Both the position numbers and the translations under genes were made by a program. This document shows positions 34,325-45,544 of a stretch of DNA of 64,000 bases, in pieces. Every line of letters begins with the position of its first letter. Position 1 is the stretch's first letter. Origin of the DNA: Epinephelus fuscoguttatus (taxonomy: Eukaryota; Chordata; Actinopteri; Perciformes; Serranidae); NCBI RefSeq assembly GCF_011397635.1, contig NC_064752.1, positions 1,319,501 to 1,383,500 of the forward strand, written 5' to 3'. The notes beneath the pieces were generated by a model. The model ran no database searches. It worked only from the letters and a program-made list of their open reading frames with translations, and was not told the DNA's origin.

Positions 34325-34633
34325 AAAGCGTGCTACGTCATGACGGCCGCCGACGGTGCGTCATCGCAGTCTCCGCCCTTCTCAGGGAAAGCACACATTC
34401 CTATTGTCCAAGATGGCGGCGTAGGTGCAGACCCTCCGCGGCTGACATGTTTTTAAACGTTTTTATGCCTTTATCCCGACATATATGCAACAACCCGGGG
34501 CTCGGACTGGAAGCGTGTGTTTGTCGAAGCCGTCGTCTGCCACGTTGTTTCTGCTAACACCCCTGCAGCTCGCCCCCCAGGCCGGATTCCCGCTGCAGGC
34601 ACCGAAAAGTTTGGGCTCCATCATCCTTTGAAG
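34325..34633 (+). promoter_or_regulatory. rbm15b promoter and 5' leader
   Basis: A CpG-rich region with CRE-like TACGTCATGACG at about 34333-34345 and a perfect YY1-type AAGATGGCGGC at 34410-34420, a motif common just downstream of housekeeping start sites. The leader holds two upstream ATGs: ATGGCGGCGTAG (34413-34424, a three-codon frame) and a 36-codon frame at 34447-34557. Both end before the main start. Confidence 0.55.
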
Positions 34634-37159
34634 ATGAAGAGGCAGGCCGGGAGAGAGACTAGTCCGTCCAGGGCCGTCGCTAAACGGATACGGGAAAGGG
34701 AACGAGAGAGTGCACGGAGGGAGGAGCTGCCGCCGCCGCCGCTGGCTCTGCTGCTGGCGGAGAGCCGGGGATACCACCGACGGAGCCGAAGCAGGGAGCG
34801 GGAGAAGCCGCGGCTGAGGGAGGAGCGAGCGGCCGCCCTGGAGCTCCACCACCGACACGAGCTCAGCCTCCTCGGCCGTCCGCCGCTACGGACCACGGCG
34901 GTGGAGCTCCCCGCCGCCAGACCGGGCACTCTGGAGTACAAAACGCTGCTCATCAGCAACCTCGGCTCGCAGGTCACGGACGAGGACGTGGAGGACGCGC
35001 TGTTTCACGAGTTCAAAAAGTTCGGGGACGTCAGCGTGAAGCTGTCGCACACACCGGAGCTGGGCCGGATCGCCTACGTGAATTTTCGGCACCCGGAGGA
35101 CGCCAAAGAGGCCAGACACGCCAAATCCTCCAGGTTAGTTTTGGGTGACCGACAGCTTAAAATTGAACCCATGTACGTCAGGAGGCGGAGCGTCACGCCG
35201 CCAGATGCTGGATATTTGCCTCTGCACGCGCCGTACCCCTACAGACAGCGCTCCCTGTCCCCGCCCGGTCCCGGGGTGAGTAACATCAGAGACATCAGGG
35301 CGAGACATTACGCCTTGGAGACCCTGGGTATCAGCAGGGAGAGGGAGAGGCTCTTGGATTATTATGGTATGCTGGATGAGAGGGGCCGGCCCTATGGCTT
35401 CCCTCCAATGCCAGTGGTGGAGGATTTAAAACCTGAGGATGATCAGAGGGCGACCAGCAACCTTTTTATTGGCAATTTGGACGGTAATGTTACAGAAGTG
35501 GAACTAAGGAGGGGGTTTGACAAGTATGGCATCATAGAGGATGTTGTGATTAAACGCCCAGCCCGTGGACAGGGTGGGGCGTATGCTTTTGTGAAGTTTC
35601 AGAACCTGGACATGGCCCACCAGGCCAAGGTGGCCATGCAGGGGCGGCTTATGGGCGGAAATCCAATAAAGATTGGCTATGGCAAAGCTAACCCCACCAC
35701 ACGGCTCTGGGTGGGCGGCCTTGGGCCTGGAAACTCCCTGGCTGCCCTCGCTCGGGAGTTTGACCGCTTTGGAAGTATAAGGAATATCGACTATGTGAAG
35801 GGGGACAGTTTTGCTTACATTCAGTATGAAAGTCTGGACGCTGCCCAAGCCGCCTGCACCCAGATGAGGGGGTTTCCGTTAGGTGGTCCGGAGCGGCGAC
35901 TGAGGGTGGACTTTGCTAAAGTTGAGGAGAGCCCCTCCCGGCCATTTCCTCCTGGTTACCAGCCTCCTGTCGCGGTACCCTCCCACTATGATCTCCTCGG
36001 GGAGGCCTACAGCCGTCATCGCAGCCTGGAGCGGGAGCTGAGGGGAGTCAGGGACCGCTCGTCGCCGCCCTCCCACAGCCTCCTCTCCCAGAGGGAGAGG
36101 GAGAGGGCCCTGCTGGAGAGAAACTACCCCACCAGCCCCACCCGTAGCCTGGAGAGGAGAATGGGAGGAGTGGAAGCATTTGGGAGGAGTGGGAGAGCAG
36201 CAAGGAGCCGCAGCAGGAGCAGGGAGAGGTGGCTGAAGGAAAGGGAGGAGAGGAGGAGCAGGAGGAGGAGCAGGAGTGTGTCCACTGACAGGCTGACAGA
36301 GGAGAGGGAGAGAGACAGGGAGAAGGAGAGGGGGAGGTCGAGGGTTCGAGGTCTGGGTGGGGCTGTCTCTCCTGACGCGAGCCCAGACAGAGCGCGGGTT
36401 CGAGCTCCTGACTCCACCACAGAGCCCAGAGACCACTCCCCCGAGAACGGAGGAGGAGGGCGACACTCCGCCAGCAACGAAGAAGATCCACCATTTGGCC
36501 GCCACCACAGCAAGAGGTCCAGCGAGCATCTCAACAATCATCACCATCGAAACAGCGAGGTCATCGCCGCCGTCTCCCCTGCGATCCACACGGACACCCA
36601 CACCTCCTCCTCCCCCAGCACGCTGTCAGAGTTCGCCCAGGCGTCGCTCTCCAAATCGTGGCACGGCTTCTTTGCTCTGAAGAACAGCAGTTTCCCCACA
36701 GACCTGTACATGCTGGAGGGGGGCTCCGCGTTCTTCAACACGGTGATGAAGGACACCCTGAAGCTGCAGAGCCAGAACCAGCCCAGCCAGCTGAAGATCG
36801 CCCAGAGGCTCCGCATGGACCAGACCCGACTTGACGAGGTGTCGCGGCGCATTAAACTCGGGCGGCCTGATGGGTTCGCCATCCTTTTGGCTCTCCAGGG
36901 CCCCATCGACCGCCAGGCCCCGACCCCCGAGCCAGGCCTGCAGGCACGCTTGCTCCGCCACCTGGTGACCTACCTGCGGAACAAGGAGGCCGCTGGAGTC
37001 GTGAGCCTGCCTGCTGCAAAAGAGGGGGGGCCTGGGGCCATGCTGTACGCCTTCCCACCTGGAGTGTTCTCACAACAGTACCTGCAGGCCGCCAAAAGGA
37101 CTGTGGGTAATCTGGACGAGGAGCACATGGTTATTGTGATCGTCAATGACACTAATTGA
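34634..37159 (+). CDS. rbm15b: rbm15b, RNA-binding motif protein 15B (Spen family)
   Basis: A single uninterrupted frame of 841 residues from the ATG at 34634. The frame stays open upstream without an ATG, and this start matches the family N-terminus MKRQ. Three RRMs lie at about residues 102-180 (TLLISNL, AYVNF), 275-350 (NLFIGNL, GGAYAFVKF) and 356-432 (TRLWVGGLG, SFAYIQY). An arginine/serine and glutamate-rich linker follows, then a C-terminal SPOC domain at about 672-836 (LKIAQRLRMDQ, MLYAFPPG, EEHMVIVIVNDT). RBM15/RBM15B recruit the m6A methyltransferase complex to RNA and act in X-inactivation, splicing and nuclear export. RBM15 is the nearest alternative. RBM15B is favoured by its overall match to the human protein (GRPYG, EEDLxPEDDQRAT) and its position next to manf, as in human 3p21. 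Being intronless is normal for this gene. It is very GC-rich compared with its surroundings. Confidence 0.95.
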   Translation: MKRQAGRETSPSRAVAKRIRERERESARREELPPPPLALLLAESRGYHRRSRSREREKPRLREERAAALELHHRHELSLLGRPPLRTTAVELPAARPGTLEYKTLLISNLGSQVTDEDVEDALFHEFKKFGDVSVKLSHTPELGRIAYVNFRHPEDAKEARHAKSSRLVLGDRQLKIEPMYVRRRSVTPPDAGYLPLHAPYPYRQRSLSPPGPGVSNIRDIRARHYALETLGISRERERLLDYYGMLDERGRPYGFPPMPVVEDLKPEDDQRATSNLFIGNLDGNVTEVELRRGFDKYGIIEDVVIKRPARGQGGAYAFVKFQNLDMAHQAKVAMQGRLMGGNPIKIGYGKANPTTRLWVGGLGPGNSLAALAREFDRFGSIRNIDYVKGDSFAYIQYESLDAAQAACTQMRGFPLGGPERRLRVDFAKVEESPSRPFPPGYQPPVAVPSHYDLLGEAYSRHRSLERELRGVRDRSSPPSHSLLSQRERERALLERNYPTSPTRSLERRMGGVEAFGRSGRAARSRSRSRERWLKEREERRSRRRSRSVSTDRLTEERERDREKERGRSRVRGLGGAVSPDASPDRARVRAPDSTTEPRDHSPENGGGGRHSASNEEDPPFGRHHSKRSSEHLNNHHHRNSEVIAAVSPAIHTDTHTSSSPSTLSEFAQASLSKSWHGFFALKNSSFPTDLYMLEGGSAFFNTVMKDTLKLQSQNQPSQLKIAQRLRMDQTRLDEVSRRIKLGRPDGFAILLALQGPIDRQAPTPEPGLQARLLRHLVTYLRNKEAAGVVSLPAAKEGGPGAMLYAFPPGVFSQQYLQAAKRTVGNLDEEHMVIVIVNDTN

Positions 37160-38311
37160 TTTTAACACTGAGGAGAACATACATGTACAGACACTAAAGG
37201 CATGCACACACACACACACACACATACACAGCGAGCTGAGAGGAAACTCGCCTGATGACAAATACTTCCATGTTGATTTCACAAAGATGCATTTTATTGT
37301 TTTATCCAGTATCTTAATAATGAAACACAGCAACGTACACTACGCGTCTCTCTTCTACTCTTCCTCATTTATTACTTCATGTCTCCCTCACGCTGACGAT
37401 TGACTGGTCGTCACATTTACAGGCAGTTAAGGACGATGTTACATCACCGGGGGAATTAAACGTTAAAACGGTCTGTGATGAAAAACACTTAAAGGAGAGG
37501 GGACGTTAATGAAAGGCTTGCCGCACACACTGGCAGCACTGTTGCTTTTATACTCTAAGCTGTAACATACGACACTAAATCTGAGGGTTTGTTTATATGC
37601 TTGTTTACTTTATTTGTGTTCCTTTTATCAGAAGTTATTCTGTATATCCAGTATATGTGGGACTGGGAGGTTTTATACCAAGTGATTGTACTGTAAACTG
37701 AGTGGGAAAGTGATGCCAGCTGAGTCTGGCTCAGGCTACTCCAGTTTGTGTGCTCTACTGGCTTCTACTCGCAGGTTGAGACTGTTGTGACGTGGTTTTA
37801 TTTCTTTTTGTTAAAAGCACCAGCCGCCACAGCCAGTAGAGACAAAAGTGAATTTCCTGACCCGTCCCTGTGACTGTGTATTTTACATAGGTAGTGTTTT
37901 ATCAATTGAACCATTCCAGTTTCCTTTTTGTTTTGAGAGTTGTGAGCGTGTCGGTTTGGTCTGTCGTTGCATGCAGGAAAAGAGAAAAAAAAAGAAGCTA
38001 TATCTTGTCTGTCTTTCAGAAACCTGTCGTCACTTGAGATGTTTCAGTTTGCTGGAGATTCGTGTTCCGCTGTCATACTGGTGCGAGGTCTGTTCATGTT
38101 ACTAGTTCGGATTTTATATTATATAACGGCTTTTATTCAGTTTTAATACATGAATCCATCCATCTGTCATCCATCCATGCTCCTGTCTCTTTTCATCTGC
38201 CGTCACTGTAGCTTCACTCACGTCTACCTGGTCTCTTAGTGCGAACGTCATTTACGGGGAATTTTGGTGTAGAAACCAGAACAGTTGATGCTTAAAGTGA
38301 TTGCACCGACT
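37160..38311 (+). other. rbm15b 3' region, no other gene
   Basis: Probably 3' UTR and spacer. A (CA)n tract lies at about 37206-37223. No perfect polyadenylation signal could be confidently assigned. Confidence 0.4.
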
Positions 38312-38315
38312 TTAA

Positions 38316-39963
38316 AGGGAGTGTTTGGATTTTTTTGAAGCGGGGTTGTGTGAGGTATTTCTCCATAGTCATTGTGTGAAGCCGCTGTCCCACTGCACGA
38401 CAAACCTGCCAATATCTGGCTTTTTAATGCAGAAAGGTTTTAATCGGCATTCACACCGGGGTCGAATCACTGCAGCAGACACGTGTCGCCTCAGACTCCG
38501 AACAGCATTATTAGGAGGGGTCATCCCTATGTTTCCCGGGTTCTATGTTCCCCACTCAACCAAAAAGGGCTCTATGTTTCCCGCTTGGTTGAGCAGGCAA
38601 CATAGAACCTGGGAAACATAGATACGCTCCCTAATAGGAATCACGCAAACGTGCTAATTTCAGCTCCTCTACTGGTGAGATGCAACAAAACACCGTCTAT
38701 CTCCACACATGCTGCTCTAAAAACATCAATCCAAATGGGTCTGCACCGAGTTTGAAAGAGAGACTGAATCACGAAGAGATGTATAGAAACAAGTAACCTA
38801 CTACTGTTTACCTGTTCTCCGGCCTGTCCGTGACGTTGAACATGACACATGACACACCCAAAAAAAAAAAACACACACAGAAGGGCGGACTCGTCTGCTG
38901 CAGAGCCGCTCTCGTGTGCTGGCAACAGGAAAAGAGTCTACAGCCTATTTGTAGTTGGTTCACCTGTGTTTTTAAAAGGGTGTTGCCTTTGTAGATGGTG
39001 GTCAGTTTGGAGAAGCAGACAGGTGTGCAGCCACAGATGCTAAGCGATGTACTGCTGTGGACGGGGGCAGCAGCTAAACATACTCTAGACACTGAAAAAA
39101 AATCAGTATCAGTTTAAATGTACGCTCTGTTTAAAATATATTCATCACTCTATCTTGGCATCAGACAGCCTCTTTGACGAGGAGCTGACGCTGTTACATT
39201 GCTCTTTTTTAAACCACCAGACGCCATTGACAAAAACATTTTTCCTCACTGTAGACTGGACACGGGACATGCTCGCCTGTCGCTGCCTCGATAGTTTGTG
39301 TTGTGTGACTTTGGTGAATCCAAACTAACCTATTAAACACCAGAGACACACGGCACACACAGATGTCCCGTCAGGAGAGGCTAACCAGGCAAAAGGGGCC
39401 CAATGACATAATGCTGACACATTTTGCAGTGATAGCAGTAACCTAGGCTGGCTGTGACTGGTGTTACATGGTGTTTGGGCATACACAGCTTACATTAATT
39501 GCCAAACGCCCAGGCTGTCGTATTAACATTATGAGTGAGATTTTCTCACGTAAAGACAGTTGACAGACAAGACAATGGTGGAGAAGTTGGTGTCAAAGCA
39601 AAAACTAGGAGGCTTCTTTGCCAGTGGAGTCAGAGGTAGACCAGTGATGAGGAGTCTGGCGGCTGTAAAGAGAGAGCATAGACGGATACAAAACAGCTTC
39701 AGTCTCCGTCAGAATCTCTGTCTGACAGCGAGGTAAAGTGCTGAAGTGTAGCTTACATGTAACGTGACACTGATTTGTTTTTTAGGTGGCTAAATATGTT
39801 TTGTTGCTGCGCCCGTCCACAGCAGCACCTCGCTGAGCTCCCACGGTGGTGCAGCAGCCTGCTTCTCTAAACTCTGGGCGTGTCGACTGACATCTACTCT
39901 AGGTAATACTCTGACTGTTATAGTACCTTATACAACCCAGTTAAAAAAATTCCAACTGTCCCT
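38316..39963. mobile_element. long TTAA foldback MITE with internal insertions
   Basis: The ends AGGGAGTGTTTGG and CCAACTGTCCCT are imperfect inverted repeats, flanked by TTAA (38312-38315 and 39964-39967). Subterminal blocks (CTGCTGTGGACGGG, AAACTCTGGGCG, TTTTAGGTGGCTAAATATG) match 40811-41641. This copy is twice as long. About 38382-38990 is absent from the sister copy and appears inserted, and it includes the palindrome at 38510-38635. TTAA targets suggest a piggyBac-like source. No transposase. Confidence 0.8.
38510..38635. repeat. 126-bp near-perfect palindrome
   Basis: The arm starting ATTAGGAGGGG with CTATGTTTCCC pairs with GGGAAACATAG and the end CTCCCTAAT; the inner part (CTCAACCAA/TTGGTTGAG) also pairs. 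The whole unit can fold as one hairpin. Probably a miniature foldback element nested in the larger MITE. Confidence 0.8.
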
Positions 39964-39967
39964 TTAA

Positions 39968-40806
39968 ATTTCCCTCAAAGCTCTTTAATTATCTCTAGAA
40001 ATATACAAGCAACACATGCGTGCTGATTTCAGTCAGACTCACCTCAGGCTAAATCTTTTCCAACAGCTGCAGAGATATGTCTTCATGTCTTCAGCATTAA
40101 TCTCTTGGGATTTTTGTAACTGAACCGGCGCTGACTTAATTTTTTACCATTAATGTTGAGTGAATGTTTGTGCCAAGATGATGTGTCAGAGGAAAAACAC
40201 TTGTCCCACCCCGATGATGATGAATGAAACCTTAGAGGGCAGAGAAATAAAAAAAAATGCGGAAATAGTTCTGCTCACCTAAGATGGCAGACGGCACTTA
40301 CTCTGTTGTCATGGAAATGAAGTGTTGTTAGTGTGTGATGGCTAGTTGTCACGGAAACAGGCAGCTCTTCACCTCTACATTGTTTATCTGTGTGTTCGTT
40401 GCTGTTTGCACCAACCAAATGAGAATGTATAGCTCCTATAGAAGACGTGTGATACCTCATGTAGTCTGGGTGGTGTTGGTGACGTCTCTCATCATCTCAG
40501 CTCTGTGCTGCACGTCGGCTACGTTTACTCCATCTGGTGTTTTACTGACGCCAGATCAAGGTTGGTTAGAGCCTGAAAATGTTTCCCATTCTGTCACGTC
40601 ATGAGGAAATTAAACCTGATGGTGTTCAGATTTTAACACTGTCGTCGTTTTACTTTGAAAAGGAGCAGTAAACACTGCGTCTGCTCAGTGAAGCGAGGAC
40701 TGAAGAACTAGACGACATGTCAGACTAAAGATTGACATGTTTGTTTGTTTACAGCACAAGCAGCTTACTGTGTAAAAGTTAAGAGGACACAAAACACATC
40801 TAGATC
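39968..40806. other. spacer between two sister MITEs
   Basis: No gene recognised. An 89-residue frame at 40335-40604 has hydrophobic stretches but no known domain, and I do not call it. Confidence 0.35.
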
Positions 40807-40810
40807 TTAA

Positions 40811-41641
40811 AGGGATAGTTTGAAGTGGGGTTGAATGAGGGGTGCTTACCCACAGTCAGTGTATCACATACAGTAGATGTTATTCAGCACGCCCCCAGTT
40901 TGGAGAAGCAGACTGGAGTCAACATGGAAGCTTATCAGTCTGCTGCTGTGGATGGGTCAGCAACAAAACGTGTTTTAGCCACCTAGAAAATATATATCAG
41001 TTTAAGTGTACACTTGTGTCAGACAGCCTGTTCTGACAGGGAGGCGTTAATGGCTTCAGTTTCGTATCTACTTGTCAAAGCCACCAGACTCCATTGAGAA
41101 AAACAGTAATTTTAGCTCACTGAACACACGAGCCGCTGGTCGACTGCTGCCTCTATCAGTTAGTTCGTTGGTGTAATTGTGTGACGTTGGTGAATGTGAA
41201 CTAACCGTTTTGAATGCCAAAGCCACACAACAACACAAACAGAACACCTGTTAGAGGCAGCAGTAGAGCAGCAGCTCCCGTGTTCAGCAAATGTTAAATC
41301 GCTGTTTTTTTCAATGGAGTCTGGCTTTGTAGAAAGTGATGTAACCGCTTCATTTTCCAGATCACTGTCTGACAATAATGTAAGTCAATGAAAATACTCT
41401 AAATATAACGTACACTTAAACTGATATTGATTTTTTTTTTGAGGTGGGACTTTTTTAGGTGGCTAAAACTGATTTTCTTGCTGACCCCTTCACAGCAGTA
41501 GATTGATTAGCTTCCATGTCCGACTCCAGCCTGCTTCTCCAAACTGGGGGTGCACCATCTGACATCTACTGTATATGATACACCGACTATGAATAAGTAC
41601 CCCCCCCACACAACCCCACTTCAAAAAATCTGAACTATCCC
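40811..41641. mobile_element. TTAA foldback MITE, sister of 38316-39963
   Basis: Flanked by TTAA (40807-40810 and 41642-41645). The left arm (about 40811-40985) and right arm (about 41455-41641) are inverted copies, sharing the CAGTTTGGAGAAGCAGACTGGAG and ATATACAGTAGATGT-type blocks; the terminal base pairs imperfectly. The 830-bp element has no coding capacity. Confidence 0.85.
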
Positions 41642-41645
41642 TTAA

Positions 41646-42631
41646 AAGAACATGATGTTGAAGAGCATTTGCAAGTAGAAAAGACAGGGCTGCAGCTAAC
41701 TATTACTAATATAGATTCATCTTTAATTATCTTTAAATTAATTAATCATCTATAAAATGTCAGGTAAAACTACATTTTGACCCCCACAGTCTGCATGTCT
41801 GAGGTATAATTCAAAATGCTTTACTTAAGACAAGAAAGGAGTTCAGAGAACAAAAAAAAGTCCCAAATTTGAAGTAATTTAGGCGCACTGCAAGAGGCAG
41901 TGTCTCTGTTGTAAATGGACATCTTAATGTGGAGCCTAGTTTTCATTCTTTGGTTCTGTCAGGCAGACAGTAGACAGAAAGCAGCTTTTGGACGGCACAG
42001 GAAAAACAAACGATATAATGTCAGGACAGTAAAACTAAACATGCATGACAAATTGTTGCGATGGTGATGCCGAGTTGTTGACAAAGAATGGAATAAAATA
42101 TATTAAATGAAACTATTTTGGGTTTATTATTTGATGTAATTACTCCAGTAAGTGTCCAGGAGCTACGCAACATCCAGATGTAAATCCTGTCATGGGTGGA
42201 CGGCAAAGAGCTAAGATATTTAAACCTTTGATACCATTGTTGGTATTTTCTGCCACCTTTCATTATTTTACTGCTCTGCTCTGAAATGACATCCTGTTTC
42301 CTGTCGACCGTCTGCCTGATCCCATGTGAACGCAAAGGAACTGCCAGTGCTGGAAAGTAACTATTTTAATAGTATTTGTACTTGAGTATTTCCATTTACG
42401 CCTCTGTTACATTTGTACTTCGTACTCTGCTTTTACAGATTATTTGACTTACAAACACTTGCTGGTAAAACAGTGTGATTTTCAGTGAAAAAAGTGCCCT
42501 GGTTATAAAGTAATATTCGTCTGGAAATGAGTCGATAAAGTTTTCCTTTCATGTAAAAAGTGAAACATCTGCAGCATCTGTAGCACTTTAATCTGTTTTC
42601 AGTAGAATTCATCTCCCAGCTGGCTGACAGC
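41646..42631. other. intergenic DNA, nothing recognised
   Basis: A 104-residue minus-strand frame at 42021-42335 shows no domain. About 42340-42430 has the 'TACTTGAGTA' motifs of the AAGTAC repeat family. Confidence 0.35.
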
Positions 42632-42639
42632 GTCATTAG

Positions 42640-42945
42640 CAGGGTTGCAACACTAAATTTTTATAGGCTCAGAAAATATTGTGGTTTCACGGTATCCCGG
42701 TATTAAAGAATTTATCTTATTATCAGTCAGAATGAGCCTGAAAGGAATGAAAGCAGAAGGGTTCAAACCATTTTGTGTTTGTGTAAAAAGTCTCCCCTTT
42801 GAAAAAAACTAAAATAAAAGGGAGATTCAACATTAAGTATAATTTTTTTTTTCAATATCGTAGATAAGCAAATGTACACAGTATGATAATATCAGCTTTT
42901 ATATCACGGTGTACCTTAAAAACCCCGTACATCTCTGCAACCCTC
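42640..42945. mobile_element. hAT-type MITE (AGGGTTGCA family)
   Basis: The ends CAGGGTTGCA and TGCAACCCTC are inverted, with a perfect 8-bp duplication GTCATTAG at 42632-42639 and 42946-42953. It is 306 bp. It carries the 'CGGTATCCCGGTATT' and 'ATCACGGTGTACC' motifs of a common fish hAT family. Confidence 0.9.
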
Positions 42946-42953
42946 GTCATTAG

Positions 42954-44824
42954 ACGTTGATATTTGGTTGAATCGAGGTTGTTTCATCAGTGACCAAACT
43001 CAGTGTCAGGACAACATCGTCAGTTTGATGTAGAACACTGACGACAGATGATGATGATATTTTGTTGGTATTAAGTCGCGGCGTTAATTAACTAAAATCA
43101 AACGTCAAATGCCGGCGTCACCATGACGTAATGACATTTAGTCGTAAGCTATGAGAGAACAAAACACAACGTCTGCAAATCGCGACATTGTTACTGTGAC
43201 ATATTTAAAATATCAACCCGATTTTCATTCCAACCCAAATTTAACATCTGTCCAACGTCTTTCTGACATCGTATGGTCGTCCGGTGCCAGCTGGCTAATT
43301 TCACTAATTAAGTGAAAATCAAATTTTTCCAAACCTTTAATGCAGCAATCTGCTTTGTTCGCTCTGGATTGATTGAAGACACAGACACTGCTTTGTTGAA
43401 CATTTATAAAACAAGTTGATTGAAATTGGGTTGAAATATTCTCACTGCAAAATCAGGTGTTAGGACTGAATCACAAACAGAAATGATTTTGTAAGAGTGA
43501 GGTTTTGCAGATTAAAAAGCCCAACACTTTATAGAATAGTTAAAATCAGTTCCGCCTCGACATCTGTGATGATATTCCTAAAATATATATATAACACTAC
43601 AAAAGGGACCATTCTCTTCATGAGCACTTCTGATATTTTAAGTATAATTTGCTGCCAATACTTTTGTACTTTTAAGTAAAATTTTAGGGCTTTCACTTTA
43701 TTTTTACGTTGTAGCATCCTGTTACTGCTTCCTTCACCTCCGAACTACCATTTTAAATTCTATTTTTTTCCATTTTCACCTACTGTCTTAAAAGTACCTT
43801 TGATTTTCTTTTTTCTTTTTGTTTAAGCCACCACCACACATGCAGCTTTTCATTTGTGTTGCCTTGTTATTGGTCTGAACGTTGCTCCATCCAGCAGTAA
43901 CAGCTCGAATGTTTTTGAATAATAAAAACAGATATGTTCACGTGGAGAGTTTGAAACTGATGATAATCAGCCAGAAAAGCTCCTCATTCTCCTGAAACAG
44001 AAAGAAAAAACAAAGACTTCAAAATAAATGTGTTCATGTAACATAACACGTCGCTGAATGTTCATCCCGGCACCAATCGTATAAATGTACCAGTTTTGTA
44101 CAATATGCTGTTAAAGAAAATAAAAAATACTTTTTATATCAAGCTCCCCCGATGAAGGACACGTCGTGAATACACTTCCCTCTTCCTGTCTCCTCTAAAC
44201 TGATGGTGTTGCTGTGTTATGACCGATGATGATGATGATGTTACACAGACCAGGCGGAGTTCAAATCCATGACGACAATCGGTTTTGTACACAGACTCCC
44301 TCTTTGGTTTTGTTTTCGTGTCGACATAGAAACATGTATTCTGTATTGAAAGAAAATGTAATAAACATTTTATGCTCTTTCCAAGACTGCACGACGTGGT
44401 GTTGTCTTTCATACTTTTTACAATTTGTTATACGAATACACAGTACATGGTCTAACATGTGCTGTCATATATTCACCTGTACAGATGAAATTAGGAACTT
44501 ATGTCTTCCTTACTTGTAATATATACTGTATATGTACATATTTTTTGAATCTATAACTGCTACTTAAAAGATGCGTGAAACAAGTGGTGATGTGTGTTTG
44601 GGTGTACGCTGAAAAAAATTCAAAATCCAGATTGATGCTGAAAATGGTTTATTATTATTATTCTGCCTTGTTTTTTGGTGCTCTTCTCCTTCCTCATTTT
44701 TAATGTAGAAACTTTATTTAACATTAACATAAAAACATTCAGCTCAGTCACGAAATCCCGGCTACTAATTTTATCACTCATAGGTTTTATACTTTGAGTA
44801 AATATTCAGGGTTTTCAGAAAAAA
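42954..44824. other. intergenic DNA, nothing recognised
   Basis: No gene, RNA or repeat family could be supported. Frames at 43497-44519 are short and without domains. Confidence 0.35.
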
Positions 44825-45237
44825 TACCACGGTCAAATAAATGGATGGAATATTCAAAATGGAAAGATTTTCATGATTTTTAAACTCTTGCGTGTTCACT
44901 CATACTTTCAGCGAGAAACTTTAAAATGTTCCACATCTTTCATACATCATGGGTCTTATTCAGCGTTTGAAGTCAGCAGTGCAGTGTAGCATCAGATTTG
45001 CAAAAGAAAAATGTAAACCAGTCATGTAAGAGATCTGCAATATTTTACATTTTCTTTTGCAAATCTGACGCTACACTGCACTGCTAGCTTTAAAAGATCA
45101 GTAATACCCATAATGTATGAAAGACGTGGAACATTTTAAACATTTTCTCATGTAAAGTATGATTGAATACATAAGAGTTTGAAATACAGGAGAATGTTTT
45201 GATTTTGAATCTTCCATCCTAATGTTTGATTGTGGTA
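44825..45237. mobile_element. 413-bp foldback element with about 170-bp arms
   Basis: The left arm, from TACCACGGTC, pairs with the right arm ending TTGTGGTA. The pairing continues inward through GGATGGAA/TTCCATCC, AAACTCTT/AAGAGTTT, ATGTTCCAC/GTGGAACAT and GATTTGCAAAAGAAAA/TTTTCTTTTGCAAATC, down to a loop of about 40 bp. No coding capacity. A partial relative (ATAATGTATGACAGACGTG) is at about 45525-45550. Confidence 0.85.
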
Positions 45238-45544
45238 ATCTCTTACATTATTGGTGTTATTCAACTTTTTAATGACATTCATACAAATTGAATCCATTCC
45301 CACTTTCCTAACTCTTCCTACTCCTTCACTTCATTAAACATTTAAACAAGCAGTTCAGTGAAAAGCCAGCTCTTCAGCATCCAGCATTCACTCTGCAATT
45401 TCTTCAAGAAATGTTTGTCGTTTTTGTTGCTGTACAACACAACTTGTTTATACTGTATGTTTACAGACCTTTTTTTTTTTTACATCCATAACTCCTAATA
45501 AAAAAAGCTATGTTAAATAATGGCCATAATGTATGACAGACGTG

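Noticed and set aside
34621-37333. Several open frames of 60-240 residues antisense to rbm15b
   Set aside because: They are shadows of a GC-rich, biased coding exon and have no family features.
40335-40604. A small hydrophobic protein of 89 residues
   Set aside because: Hydrophobic stretches alone; no family match, no splice context, and it lies between transposon copies.
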